Origin: an uncultured Ruminococcus sp.
Lineage (GTDB): Bacteria; Bacillota; Clostridia; Oscillospirales; Acutalibacteraceae
DNA length: 7,466 bases
NCBI GenBank assembly: GCA_902803125.1
Contig: CADCOZ010000166.1
Location: forward strand, 1 to 7,466
Direction of reading: 5' to 3'
This document shows positions 1 through 5,562 of this stretch, one piece after another. The notes beneath the pieces are model-generated. The model did not search any database. It saw only the letters and a list, made by a program, of their open reading frames with translations, and was not told the DNA's origin. A program made the translations under genes and the position numbers. Numbering within the stretch: the stretch's first letter is position 1; each line of letters opens with the position of its first letter.

Positions 1-121
1 AGTGGACACCTTGGCCGCAAGGCCAAAGCGACCGGACCGAGCCGACAGGCGAGACCCCCCAAACCCCTTTCCAAAATTCGCTGACTTTTGGCTTCTCACA
101 CATTATGCATTATGCATTATT
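1..121 (-). repeat. Intergenic repeat, D-A-B composite (inverted relative to the right end)
   Basis: Read on the minus strand, this stretch has an AT-rich lead of three 7-bp units (CATTATG, CATTATG, CATTATT on the plus strand at 101-121). Next comes the word AATGTGTGAG, then the head TCAGCGAATTTT (73-84), a G-rich run, and a GC-rich tail with TCTCGCCTGTCGGCTCGGT. The tail ends in a hairpin at 11-26: a 6-bp stem TTGGCC/GGCCAA closed by GCAA. The same composite occurs in the opposite orientation at 7383-7466. The last unit touches the stop codon of the dGTPase-like gene. No Rho-independent terminator with a T run is visible here. It is non-coding as far as I can see, and its function is unknown. 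Confidence 0.85.
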
Positions 122-1119
122 TACAGTTTCCACGACACGGGGATGAAAAGTTCCTTGAATTTTTCGGTGGCGTAGTGGTCTGTCATGCCGGAAATGTAGT
201 CACAAACAGCTCGTTCGGCTCCTTCTTGATGGGCTATCGTATGCAGTTCCGGCGGCAACAGTTCAAGGTGCTTGATGAAATAGGTAAACAAAAGATATAT
301 CAGGTCAGGCACTTTCTTTTCTTCACTCTTGGCGTAAGCGTTGCAGTAAACGCTCTCATACATGAAGCGGTGCAGCTGTTCATACACACTTTGTACCGCC
401 GGCGACATCTTCAGCGTATTGCCGGTAGTGTTCGTGATGACGGACGTGACCATTGTATTGATGCGGGAGGTCGTTGTCGTACCGAGTACCGCCGTGATTT
501 CCTGCGGGATATCCTCTGCGGCCATGACATTGGCTCGAATGGCATCGTCTATGTCATGGTTCATATAGGCGATGCGGTCTGCCATGCGAACAATGCGCCC
601 TTCCATCGTATCGGCTTCCCGACCTGTCGTGTGGCATAAAATGCCGTTGCGGGTTTCATGGGTCAGGTTCAGCCCCTTGCCGTCTTTGGCTAAAATATCC
701 ACCACCCGCAGGCTTTGTTCATAGTGGTGAAAGCCGTTTGGCATCAGTTCGTTTAAGGCTCGCTCACCCGCATGACCAAACGGTGTGTGACCTAAATCAT
801 GGGCCAGCGAAATCGCTTCGGTTAAATCCTCATTCAGCCGCAAGGCTCTGGCTATCGTGCGGGCAATCTGTGCCACCTCTAAGGTATGGGTCAGGCGGGT
901 GCGGTAGTGGTCGCCCTCCGGTGATAAAAAAACCTGCGTTTTATGCTTCAGCCGCCGAAACGCTTTGCAGTGGATGATTCTGTCACGGTCACGCTGAAAA
1001 TCCGTGCGGATGGGACAAGCCTCCTCCGGCCGCAAACGCCCTTTTGAGGCTTTGGACAGGCACGCATAAGGCGACAGGATTTGCTGTTCTATGGCTTCCA
1101 GCTGTTCACGAATCAACAT
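121..1119 (-). CDS. dgt: dGTPase-like HD-domain triphosphohydrolase
   Basis: This is a probable deoxyguanosinetriphosphate triphosphohydrolase-like protein. Members of the family hydrolyse dNTPs (classically dGTP) to the nucleoside and tripolyphosphate in the cytoplasm and so tune dNTP pools. The product is 332 residues, normal for the short bacterial branch. The N-terminal signature 'RDRDRIIHCKAFRRLKHKTQVF' region lies at 43-64. The HD metal ligands are visible as His78 (RLTHTLEV), His107-Asp108 (AHDLGHTPFGHAGE) and Asp181 (RMADRIAYMNHDIDDA). The ATG at 1119 is chosen because GGGAGGTG sits about 6 bases upstream; the longer frame would begin with a GTG that lies inside that Shine-Dalgarno sequence. 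It has its own promoter at 1146-1174. In many Bacillota the gene precedes dnaG and rpoD, but here a repeat follows and the window ends, so that linkage cannot be seen. The substrate is inferred from the family, and related HD proteins prefer other dNTPs. Confidence 0.93.
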   Translation of the reverse strand: MLIREQLEAIEQQILSPYACLSKASKGRLRPEEACPIRTDFQRDRDRIIHCKAFRRLKHKTQVFLSPEGDHYRTRLTHTLEVAQIARTIARALRLNEDLTEAISLAHDLGHTPFGHAGERALNELMPNGFHHYEQSLRVVDILAKDGKGLNLTHETRNGILCHTTGREADTMEGRIVRMADRIAYMNHDIDDAIRANVMAAEDIPQEITAVLGTTTTSRINTMVTSVITNTTGNTLKMSPAVQSVYEQLHRFMYESVYCNAYAKSEEKKVPDLIYLLFTYFIKHLELLPPELHTIAHQEGAERAVCDYISGMTDHYATEKFKELFIPVSWKL

Positions 1120-1145
1120 GAAAAACACCTCCCATACAGTGCTGT

Positions 1146-1174
1146 ATCATATCTATACGCCGCTTTTTGTTCAA
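1146..1174 (-). promoter_or_regulatory. Sigma-70/SigA-type promoter of the dGTPase-like gene
   Basis: On the minus strand, TTGAAC (1169-1174) and TATGAT (1146-1151) are separated by 17 bp. These match the consensus at 4 of 6 and 5 of 6 positions. The predicted start is near 1138, leaving a leader of about 20 bases that contains the Shine-Dalgarno sequence. The -35 element lies inside the first copy of a 74-bp duplicated segment, so upstream sequence that may affect this promoter is duplicated. Confidence 0.7.
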
Positions 1175-1227
1175 TACCTTCTTTATCTGACAAATATTTT
1201 AGTTCAGAAAATAAATATTTGCTGATG
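1154..1227. repeat. Promoter-proximal repeat, copy 1
   Basis: The plus-strand segment from TATACGC to GATG recurs at 1302-1375, exactly 148 bp away. About 55 bp from AATACC onward differ at only two positions. The 12 bp between TATACGC and AATACC have diverged. Inside the copy are two palindromic AAATATTT words, extended to the inverted pair CAAATATTT (1191-1199) and AAATATTTG (1213-1221), with centres 22 bp apart. This copy overlaps the -35 element of the dGTPase-like gene. It may be a regulatory duplication or a dispersed intergenic repeat. Confidence 0.85.
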
Positions 1228-1301
1228 AAACCAAATGCACGGGGTAAAAAGATGTGCCGGAAAAAGTCTTGCACCGACACAATTTATTGCCTTTACTATA
1301 T

Positions 1302-1375
1302 TATACGCAAAAACGCAGCGAATACCTTCTTTATCTGACAAATATTTTGGTTCAGAAAATAAATATTTGCCGATG
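1302..1375. repeat. Promoter-proximal repeat, copy 2
   Basis: This is the second copy of the 1154-1227 segment, with the same 22-bp spaced CAAATATTT/AAATATTTG pair at 1339-1347 and 1361-1369. On the minus strand it carries a TATAAT word, but no acceptable -35 element sits 16-18 bp upstream, so I do not call a second promoter. Short open frames cross it on both strands, but none has a Shine-Dalgarno sequence. Confidence 0.85.
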
Positions 1376-1431
1376 GAATCGAAAAGAAACACCCGACTCC
1401 GTGGAAAGAAACTTTTGCAGAGATTTTCCAC

Positions 1432-1455
1432 AATTCGACCTTTTGAGGTCGAATT
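1432..1455. other. Perfect hairpin, possible terminator
   Basis: The arms AATTCGACC and GGTCGAATT form a 9-bp stem around a 6-base loop (TTTTGA on the plus strand). On the plus strand TTTTCTC follows, which is weakly terminator-like. On the minus strand, the direction of the neighbouring genes, GTGGAAA follows, which is not. It lies about 120 bp beyond the stop of the YigZ-family gene, so it could still stabilise or end that transcript. Alternatively it is the end structure of an old mobile or repeat element. Confidence 0.45.
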
Positions 1456-1557
1456 TTCTCGATTATAGCGGTAGAGGAACACCGCAGGCAGTTCATCGAG
1501 CTGTTGATGTCCGGTGAACTCCGTAAAAGATGGGGGAAAGTGTCTGATACCGCCTGA
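1447..1557 (+). pseudogene. Possible remnant of a TnpV-like transposon protein
   Basis: From the stop codon at 1444 to the stop at 1555-1557, the plus-strand frame is open without a good start codon. It reads VEEHRRQFIELLMSGEL and then a short basic stretch. TnpV-type proteins of Bacillota conjugative elements carry a similar pattern (EHR-K, a tyrosine or phenylalanine, LL-SGKL), which is the only reason for the suggestion. Only about 35 codons are open, and the expected C-terminal part (A-WV--MNN-R) is absent because the YigZ gene begins. It could equally be a chance frame. Confidence 0.2.
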
Positions 1558-1576
1558 AGCAAGCCTTTCCGCCTTG

Positions 1577-2200
1577 TTATTTTTGGGGGAAGAATCGGCT
1601 GTCCAAGAGGTCAGCCGCAACACGGCCGCCGGTGGCATCGGACAATTGTTTTTGGAAAGCGGCGGCAGAGGCTTCCGGCATATGATAAGTGATTTCTACG
1701 CCGGTATGAAAGATAGTGTCGTCAATGACACCGCCGTGGGCGGGTATCAGGCCGGCAATTTTGCCGTACTGCCCGTAATCACAGCAGAGATGTGCCACTG
1801 CACAGCGTTCCATCGTGATAATGCCGCCGGCCGCTAAAGCAATTTTGGCTCCTTTGGTATAGGCTCGCACCAATCCGCCGGCTCCCAGCAGAATCCCGCC
1901 GAAATAGCGTGTCACAACCACCACCACATCGGTTACATTCGATTTCAGCAGGACTTCCAGTGTCGGCACACCGGCGGTACCGTGCGGTTCGCCGTCATCG
2001 CTGTAGCGTTTCAGCTGACCTTCCCGCAGGACATAGGCATAGACATTATGGGTGGCATCCCAGTGCTTTTGACGTTTCTCGTTGATGAAGTCAAGGGCTT
2101 CCTGTTCCGTGACAACGGGTTTAGCATAGCCGATGAAGCGGGAACGCTGTTCGATAAACTCGTCAGCGGCTTCTTGGACGATGGTTTGGTAGCTGTCCAT
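1577..2200 (-). CDS. YigZ/IMPACT-family (UPF0029) protein
   Basis: The product is 207 residues, the usual size for bacterial YigZ proteins, with an N-terminal IMPACT domain and a C-terminal ferredoxin-like domain. Family hallmarks are clear: 'HNVYAYVL' near 51, 'RYSDDGEPHGTAGVPTL' at 65-81 and 'VTRYFGGILLGAGGLVRAYT' at 96-115. The biochemical role of bacterial members is not settled. The eukaryotic relative IMPACT acts on the GCN2 stress pathway, and a nucleic-acid or translation link for bacterial forms is only inferred. The ATG at 2200 follows AAAGGAGATGACCGC at good spacing; the longer frame upstream adds 23 residues unlike the family and runs through the Shine-Dalgarno sequence. It lies downstream of rpmE behind a strong terminator. 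I found no convincing promoter in the 75 bp between, so it may depend on read-through or a weak promoter. Confidence 0.93.
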   Translation of the reverse strand: MDSYQTIVQEAADEFIEQRSRFIGYAKPVVTEQEALDFINEKRQKHWDATHNVYAYVLREGQLKRYSDDGEPHGTAGVPTLEVLLKSNVTDVVVVVTRYFGGILLGAGGLVRAYTKGAKIALAAGGIITMERCAVAHLCCDYGQYGKIAGLIPAHGGVIDDTIFHTGVEITYHMPEASAAAFQKQLSDATGGRVAADLLDSRFFPQK

Positions 2201-2276
2201 GCGGTCATCTCCTTTTTTGGTGGGGGACTCGGTCAGGCATTCAGACCGGCGTTCTGTCGGGGATTTCAAGACAGGG

Positions 2277-2308
2277 AAAAAAGGGACGACACAAAGCTGT
2301 GCCGTCCC
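2277..2308 (-). terminator. Rho-independent terminator of rpmE
   Basis: On the minus strand GGGACGGCACA pairs with TGTGTCGTCCC (11 bp with one G-T wobble) around a 4-base loop, followed by six T. It starts about 20 bases after the rpmE stop codon and should end most rpmE transcripts before the YigZ-family gene. Confidence 0.92.
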
Positions 2309-2309
2309 A

Positions 2310-2326
2310 ATCGGAGTGAATCCGAT
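2310..2326 (-). other. Small hairpin between rpmE stop codon and terminator
   Basis: ATCGGA (2310-2315) and TCCGAT (2321-2326) form a perfect 6-bp stem with a 5-base loop, two bases after the rpmE stop codon and one base before the terminator stem. It has no T run of its own. It could protect the mRNA 3' end or be incidental. Confidence 0.5.
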
Positions 2327-2328
2327 GC

Positions 2329-2532
2329 TTACTTACCCATACCGTAACGTTTTTTGAACTTATCGACACGACCGCCCGTATCTACGAGCTTCTGTCTGCC
2401 TGTGAAGAACGGGTGACACTTTGAGCAGATTTCAACGCGGATATTGCTCTTAGTAGAACCTGTTTCAATAACATTACCGCAAGCACAAGTGATGGTTGTC
2501 TGCTGGTACTTCGGATGGATGTTCTCCTTCAT
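2329..2532 (-). CDS. rpmE: 50S ribosomal protein L31 (zinc-binding type)
   Basis: This is a 67-residue component of the large ribosomal subunit, located at the central protuberance and involved in bridging to the small subunit. Four cysteines at 16, 18, 36 and 39 (CAC near 16-18, CSKC at 36-39) mark it as the zinc-bearing form rather than the cysteine-free paralogue (YtiA type) used in zinc starvation. The family motif '[20 protein letters not shown]' covers 40-59. The ATG at 2532 has AAAGAGGTG seven bases upstream. Promoter (2573-2601) and terminator (2277-2308) bracket the gene, so it is probably a single-gene transcript. The 34-base leader is too short for an elaborate leader structure. 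Identification is secure. Confidence 0.98.
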   Translation of the reverse strand: MKENIHPKYQQTTITCACGNVIETGSTKSNIRVEICSKCHPFFTGRQKLVDTGGRVDKFKKRYGMGK

Positions 2533-2572
2533 GATACCTCACCTCTTTCGTTTCTTCATAGATAACAGGTGA

Positions 2573-2601
2573 ATTATAACATATCATCAGATAAATTGCA
2601 A
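2573..2601 (-). promoter_or_regulatory. Promoter of rpmE
   Basis: On the minus strand TTGCAA (2596-2601) and a perfect TATAAT (2573-2578) are 17 bp apart, and TG one base before the -10 makes it an extended -10 promoter. The predicted start is G at 2566. This strength suits a ribosomal protein gene. Confidence 0.88.
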
Positions 2602-2690
2602 GCGTTTTTTCAAAATTCCCAAAGTTTTTTTGCGGGACACATTTGTATGGATAGTCTGAGGGGAGCATGACTGACAAAATGAACGAAAGA

Positions 2691-3122
2691 TTACGAACGG
2701 ATATGCAAAATCTGTAGGGTTCTGCCATCGTGCTGCCCGCCAAAAAATTTGTCCAGTACCTGATGAAAGACACTGTCGGGTGCCGATACCAGGGAAAACA
2801 GGGTCATGCAGGAGCGCAGTTTCAGATTATCCGGCCAGCCGAAGATGTCAGAGGCGTTATTGGTGGGCAGTGTCAGCAGGGCGGCACTGATTTCTGTTAA
2901 GTGACCGCCTAAGACAGGGTCGTTCAAAAAAGCCCGTGCTTCTTCGAGGCTTTGTATCGCATAGTATTGGGATGTGGAGCTCTTGCCAAGCCCACGCACC
3001 TGCGGGAAGATGTACCATATCCAGTGGCTTTTTTTTCTGCCTTGCCGGATTTCATGCAGGGCGGTTTCATAATCTCTTTGGTGTGCTGTGGTGAAGCGTG
3101 ATAAATCATAGCTGTCAGACAT
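2691..3122 (-). CDS. DUF1810 family protein
   Basis: The 143-residue soluble product matches the DUF1810 (COG5579) pattern along nearly its whole length: 'YDLSRF' at 5-10, 'GRKKSHWIWYIFPQVRGLG' at 28-46, 'SQYYAI' at 51-56, 'IFGWPDNLKLRSCMTLF' at 93-109 and 'LDKFFGGQHDGRTL' at 123-136. The conserved His, Trp and Asp residues suggest a binding or catalytic pocket, but no function is established that I can name with confidence. The ATG at 3122 has AAAGGAG eight bases upstream; 11 extra residues in the longer frame would include that site. It starts 25 bp after the stop of the preceding unrecognised gene, so the two are probably co-transcribed. No convincing terminator is seen between it and the rpmE promoter. 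Confidence 0.93.
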   Translation of the reverse strand: MSDSYDLSRFTTAHQRDYETALHEIRQGRKKSHWIWYIFPQVRGLGKSSTSQYYAIQSLEEARAFLNDPVLGGHLTEISAALLTLPTNNASDIFGWPDNLKLRSCMTLFSLVSAPDSVFHQVLDKFFGGQHDGRTLQILHIRS

Positions 3123-3147
3123 GGCGTTGGCTCCTTTCTGTTGATGT

Positions 3148-3639
3148 TTAATCAAAATGAAACTGAGCGGTGATATACGGATAAATCACACGCAGCAGTT
3201 TATCGCCGCTGTTTTCGTGGAGATAGCGCATCAGCACCTCGGCCAAGTAACGGTTTTCATCGCCTGATGCATACAGCTGTTGACGGACAGCGGCTTCATC
3301 GGTAAATTCATAGTGGGAATCGGCGGCCAGTTCTTTATCCAGAGAATACTTTTGGAAACAGCCGTCCTCCCTGATAAAGACGGACAGAAACCAGACACCC
3401 TGTTCATCCAAACGAATCCGCATACGCCATTGGTGCAGTACCGCATCATAATAAGAAGTACGGCCGCCGGCTCTATTTTCCATGAGGTTGTTTTCATGGC
3501 TTCTGACATACGCCAGCGAATAAGCCGCCCCGCCGCTGATAGCTGTTTTTGGCTTGGGTTCCGTTGCTTTTTGTACAGAAGAAGTCAAAGAGCCTTCACA
3601 ATCGACAGGTATTCCCTTCTTTTTTGTGCAGTCAGTCAT
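3148..3639 (-). CDS. Protein of unknown function, co-transcribed with DUF1810
   Basis: I do not recognise this 163-residue protein. Its first 35 residues are polar and probably disordered, rich in Lys, Thr and Ser with two cysteines (4 and 14). The rest looks like one small mixed alpha/beta domain. 'AVLHQWRMRIRLDEQGVWFLSVFI' (66-89) alternates like beta strands, 'DENRYLAEVLMRYLHEN' (127-143) looks helical, and a final strand is followed by QFHFD. There is no signal peptide or membrane segment. The ATG at 3639 follows AAGGAG at 8 bases; the longer frame upstream runs into repeat sequence. Its role is open, and pairing with DUF1810 is the only clue. Confidence 0.8.
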   Translation of the reverse strand: MTDCTKKKGIPVDCEGSLTSSVQKATEPKPKTAISGGAAYSLAYVRSHENNLMENRAGGRTSYYDAVLHQWRMRIRLDEQGVWFLSVFIREDGCFQKYSLDKELAADSHYEFTDEAAVRQQLYASGDENRYLAEVLMRYLHENSGDKLLRVIYPYITAQFHFD

Positions 3640-3655
3640 AATCACCGCTCCTTCA

Positions 3656-3677
3656 GAAATAGTGAATAATGTGTGAG
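3656..3677 (+). repeat. Partial intergenic repeat unit (lead only)
   Basis: A GAAATAGTGAATA word followed by ATAATGTGTGAG (3666-3677) repeats the lead of the complete composite at 3745-3851, about 100 bp away, and of the one at 1-121. The head and tail are missing here. It lies immediately upstream of the Shine-Dalgarno sequence of the unrecognised gene, so it is inside that gene's leader. Confidence 0.65.
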
Positions 3678-3744
3678 CAGGGGGCAGGTGTGTTCTTAGA
3701 GCCTGTTTGAAATCCTTCTCCACACCAAGGAATGTTGGAGGGCA

Positions 3745-3851
3745 GAATTAAAGAATAAAGAAGAAAGAATAATGTGTGAGGAGCCAAAAATCAGCGAATT
3801 TTAGAAGGGGAGTGGGGGAAACATTTTTTTCGCCAGAAAAAGGTTTCCCCC
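3745..3851 (+). repeat. Intergenic repeat, D-A-C composite with long hairpin
   Basis: The order on the plus strand is an AT-rich GAATAAAG-type lead, ATAATGTGTGAG (3769-3780), the head TCAGCGAATTTT (3791-3802), a G-rich run and a hairpin. The hairpin pairs GGGGGAAAC (3814-3822) with GTTTCCCCC (3843-3851) in 9 bp. After one mismatch, five T-A pairs follow around the loop. The same head and hairpin type recur on the opposite strand at 5641-5765. For the minus-strand genes the hairpin starts 12 bases after a stop codon and could stall or end transcription, although no T run follows it. Confidence 0.85.
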
Positions 3852-3862
3852 AACGGGGGGAG

Positions 3863-4288
3863 TTAGGAGGTTTTGGTTAAATGGAAGGAACGGAAGTGCA
3901 GCATTCCGTTTTCGATGGAGATTTCTTCCCAAGAGGAAGGGGTTTCTCCTGCTGTGGCCGCCGGTCGGCCGGTATCATACAGCAGGCGGCCGTCTTGTAT
4001 CTGCCACGGGTGTTCCTCCAACAGCATGGTGCTGTCATCATAAAGGCGAAGCTCTCCCGCCTGCACAGCGGCTTTCACCTCTTCCGGCGGTACATCGGCG
4101 GGCAGGGGCATGACGACTTTTAACAAGCCATCTGCGGTAAAAATGATTTCCATCTTAATAAACTGCTTTTCGTCTTCGTGCAGTTCCGCATCGTTCAAAA
4201 TGCTTTCTCGGCTGATCCAAATGCGTTCAAATTGGTCGTTGAAACGCAGGGCTTCCTTGATTTTCCATCGGCCAATGATATCTGTCAT
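3863..4288 (-). CDS. Small lipocalin-like protein of unknown function
   Basis: The product is 141 residues with no signal peptide. It opens with a 'IIGRWKI' motif (4-10), as small lipocalin-like beta-barrel proteins do. A run of alternating strands follows (FIKMEIIFTADGLLKVVM at 43-60, then LRLYDDSTMLLEE at 80-92), with a closing strand 'MLHFRSFHLTK' (129-139). The barrel assignment is inference from this pattern. Two glutamate-rich helical stretches lie near 28-42 and 68-78. The ATG at 4288 is preferred because GAGGG lies eight bases upstream; a GTG at 4303 in the same frame overlaps that site. The upstream gene's TAA is only 15 bases before the ATG, so translation is probably coupled. It is the last gene of a three-gene run, with a repeat hairpin just beyond its stop. 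Confidence 0.8.
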   Translation of the reverse strand: MTDIIGRWKIKEALRFNDQFERIWISRESILNDAELHEDEKQFIKMEIIFTADGLLKVVMPLPADVPPEEVKAAVQAGELRLYDDSTMLLEEHPWQIQDGRLLYDTGRPAATAGETPSSWEEISIENGMLHFRSFHLTKTS

Positions 4289-4303
4289 CGCTGTATCCCT
4301 CAC

Positions 4304-4867
4304 TTATGCCCACGGATTACTGCTTTCCGGCGGACGAATCCCCACCAGAATATACTGTTCCCAGAGATACCACTTGCCGTCTTTGGCTTTCCGCAGAAGA
4401 ACCTCTCTGGGACTGTCGGCCCCGCCGGAACGGATAAACAGCTTGGCATAGCCTTGGTTCTGATAGGAATAGGGATTCTCCGAAACGGTCACCGTATACG
4501 GCTGTGACGGCAGATAATTATTCTGCGGGGTGGCTCCGTTAAAATAGGAACGGGGTACATAGTCGCTGTCACGGAAACGGTCGGCAATAAAGGACTTGTC
4601 GTAAGGACTCAGGGGATTGGGTCCCTTCAGATAGTCCACCATCGCCAGACAGGTTTCTTTATCCTGCGGATAGAAACAAAACGCCAGAACGGTCATGGCG
4701 GCGGTATCGAACGGGGTGGACAGAGCCGCCTGCGGCAGGGCTTTGAACTGTTCAAGCGTATCGGGCAGGTTCGGAAAGACAATATTCACCGAACGGTTAC
4801 TGCCCTGTGTCGGATTGGGTGCGGGCGGATTGACAGCATTTCTCAGATCATCAAAAATACCCATCAT
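4304..4867 (-). CDS. DUF6935-like protein
   Basis: The 187-residue soluble product has a flexible Pro/Asn-rich start (11-27) and a conserved core: 'LPDTLEQFKALPQAALSTPFDTAAM' region (34-58), 'LKGPNPLSPYDKSFIADRF' (80-98), 'YVPRSYFNGATPQNNY' (103-118), 'NPYSYQNQGYAKLFI' (131-145) and 'GADSPREVLLRK' leading to 'KWYLWEQYILVGIRPP' (165-180). I recall this pattern as DUF6935, a family of Bacillota proteins without known activity; the name needs a profile search to confirm. The many invariant-looking Tyr, Asn and Pro residues suggest a structured binding protein. The start ATG at 4867 has AAAGGAG seven bases upstream; a second ATG follows directly. It sits 60 bp after the membrane-protein gene and is followed almost at once by the lipocalin-like gene. 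Confidence 0.85.
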   Translation of the reverse strand: MMGIFDDLRNAVNPPAPNPTQGSNRSVNIVFPNLPDTLEQFKALPQAALSTPFDTAAMTVLAFCFYPQDKETCLAMVDYLKGPNPLSPYDKSFIADRFRDSDYVPRSYFNGATPQNNYLPSQPYTVTVSENPYSYQNQGYAKLFIRSGGADSPREVLLRKAKDGKWYLWEQYILVGIRPPESSNPWA

Positions 4868-4927
4868 TCAGCATCTCCTTTTTATTGGTTGTATTTCATC
4901 ATGGTATAGCGGAAGGTTCCCTCTGTT

Positions 4928-5482
4928 TTAATTTTGCTGTACGGTCTGACTGCGATAGTGGGGCAGATAGGAAGTGAGCAGGGCTTCGACCTCCGAAAAC
5001 AGGCTTTTGTTTTTATCGGGCAGTTCCTGATCACTGCTCACGGCATAGTTCTCTTTATCTTCGGCCGCCGCAAAGCGTACCATGACGGTGGGGGACTCAG
5101 GGGCGATTTCTTCCCGTGCGGGACAGTCGGCCAGCACCGGCACACAATGTTCCCGATAAACAGTTTTCAGCTGTTCTACGGTTCTTTTGGGCAGGGCATA
5201 GATTTTCTTTTTGGTGCGGGTGCTGTGCGGGTCTGTATAGCGGTAATACAGTTTGGCGGTTTCGCCGCCTTCATACACCATTTTCAGGGAGGTTTCCTCG
5301 TTATCCGAACCGCCGTATCGCCGGAACTCACAGAAAAAGTCCGTTCCGGTCATCACTTCATCGTCTTCATAGCGATAATATCTGTCACGATGGTCATAGA
5401 GGAAGAAGAAAAAGGAAATTCCCGCAAACACAAACATCAATACCCCTAACAGAATAAACGCAAAAATCGGCATATCCGGCAT
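4928..5482 (-). CDS. Single-pass membrane protein of unknown function
   Basis: The 184-residue product has one hydrophobic segment at about 6-28 (FAFILLGVLMFVFAGISFFF), no lipobox and no obvious signal-peptidase site. It is followed by Arg/Asp/Tyr-rich sequence. This fits an N-anchored protein whose domain (30-184) is most likely cytoplasmic, given DHRDR right after the segment. 'KMVYEGGETAKLYYRY' (67-82) looks like strands, and residues 100-112 look helical. I do not recognise the family. The ATG at 5482 has AAGGAGGGAG about ten bases upstream; the longer frame adds 13 residues before the Shine-Dalgarno sequence. It is the first gene of the run with the DUF6935-like and lipocalin-like genes and has its own promoter at 5563-5591. 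Confidence 0.83.
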   Translation of the reverse strand: MPDMPIFAFILLGVLMFVFAGISFFFFLYDHRDRYYRYEDDEVMTGTDFFCEFRRYGGSDNEETSLKMVYEGGETAKLYYRYTDPHSTRTKKKIYALPKRTVEQLKTVYREHCVPVLADCPAREEIAPESPTVMVRFAAAEDKENYAVSSDQELPDKNKSLFSEVEALLTSYLPHYRSQTVQQN

Positions 5483-5562
5483 GGTGACTCTCCCTCCTTG
5501 GCGGTACTTGGCCGCTTCCATGACATCTGTTTCCCTGTCGAACTCTTGATTTTCTATCTGTT

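Larger units (their letters stand above)
1120..1576. other. 457-bp gap between the YigZ-family gene and the dGTPase-like gene
   Basis: The gap holds the dGTPase promoter, two copies of a 74-bp repeat, a 9-bp perfect hairpin at 1432-1455 and a possible TnpV-like coding remnant at 1447-1557. Open frames of 77-144 codons cross it on both strands. They lack Shine-Dalgarno sequences and overlap one another, and the longest runs into the YigZ gene, so I treat them as chance frames. I see no recognisable structured RNA, but one cannot be excluded by eye. Confidence 0.6.

Noticed and set aside
1120..1128. GTG at 1128 as start of the dGTPase-like protein.
   Set aside because: It overlaps the GGGAGG ribosome-binding sequence, which is correctly placed for the ATG at 1119. 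The same reasoning rejects GTG at 4303 for the lipocalin-like gene.
1201..1216. A CodY-box-like word (ATTTTCTGAA on the minus strand) in each promoter-proximal repeat.
   Set aside because: Only 10 of 15 positions match the AATTTTCWGAAAATT consensus, and the second half of the palindrome is missing.
1204..1638. A 144-codon minus-strand open frame across the gap.
   Set aside because: It overlaps the 3' end of the YigZ gene in another frame, has no Shine-Dalgarno sequence, and its C-terminal part is just translated repeat sequence.
2201..2276. TTGAAA followed 17 bp later by GTCTGA as a promoter for the YigZ-family gene.
   Set aside because: The -10 candidate matches poorly, and moving the spacer by one base does not give a good hexamer.
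2539..2572. TCACCT pairs with AGGTGA over the rpmE Shine-Dalgarno sequence, suggesting an autoregulatory leader.
   Set aside because: With the -10 at 2573-2578 the predicted start is 2566, so the upstream arm (2567-2572) is not transcribed. The remaining 34-base leader cannot form the stem.
2609..2638. Possible terminator for the DUF1810 gene (CCC and GGG arms with AAA/TTT).
   Set aside because: The stem is only three plus three pairs with a bulge, and the following T run is short. It also lies just upstream of the rpmE -35 element.
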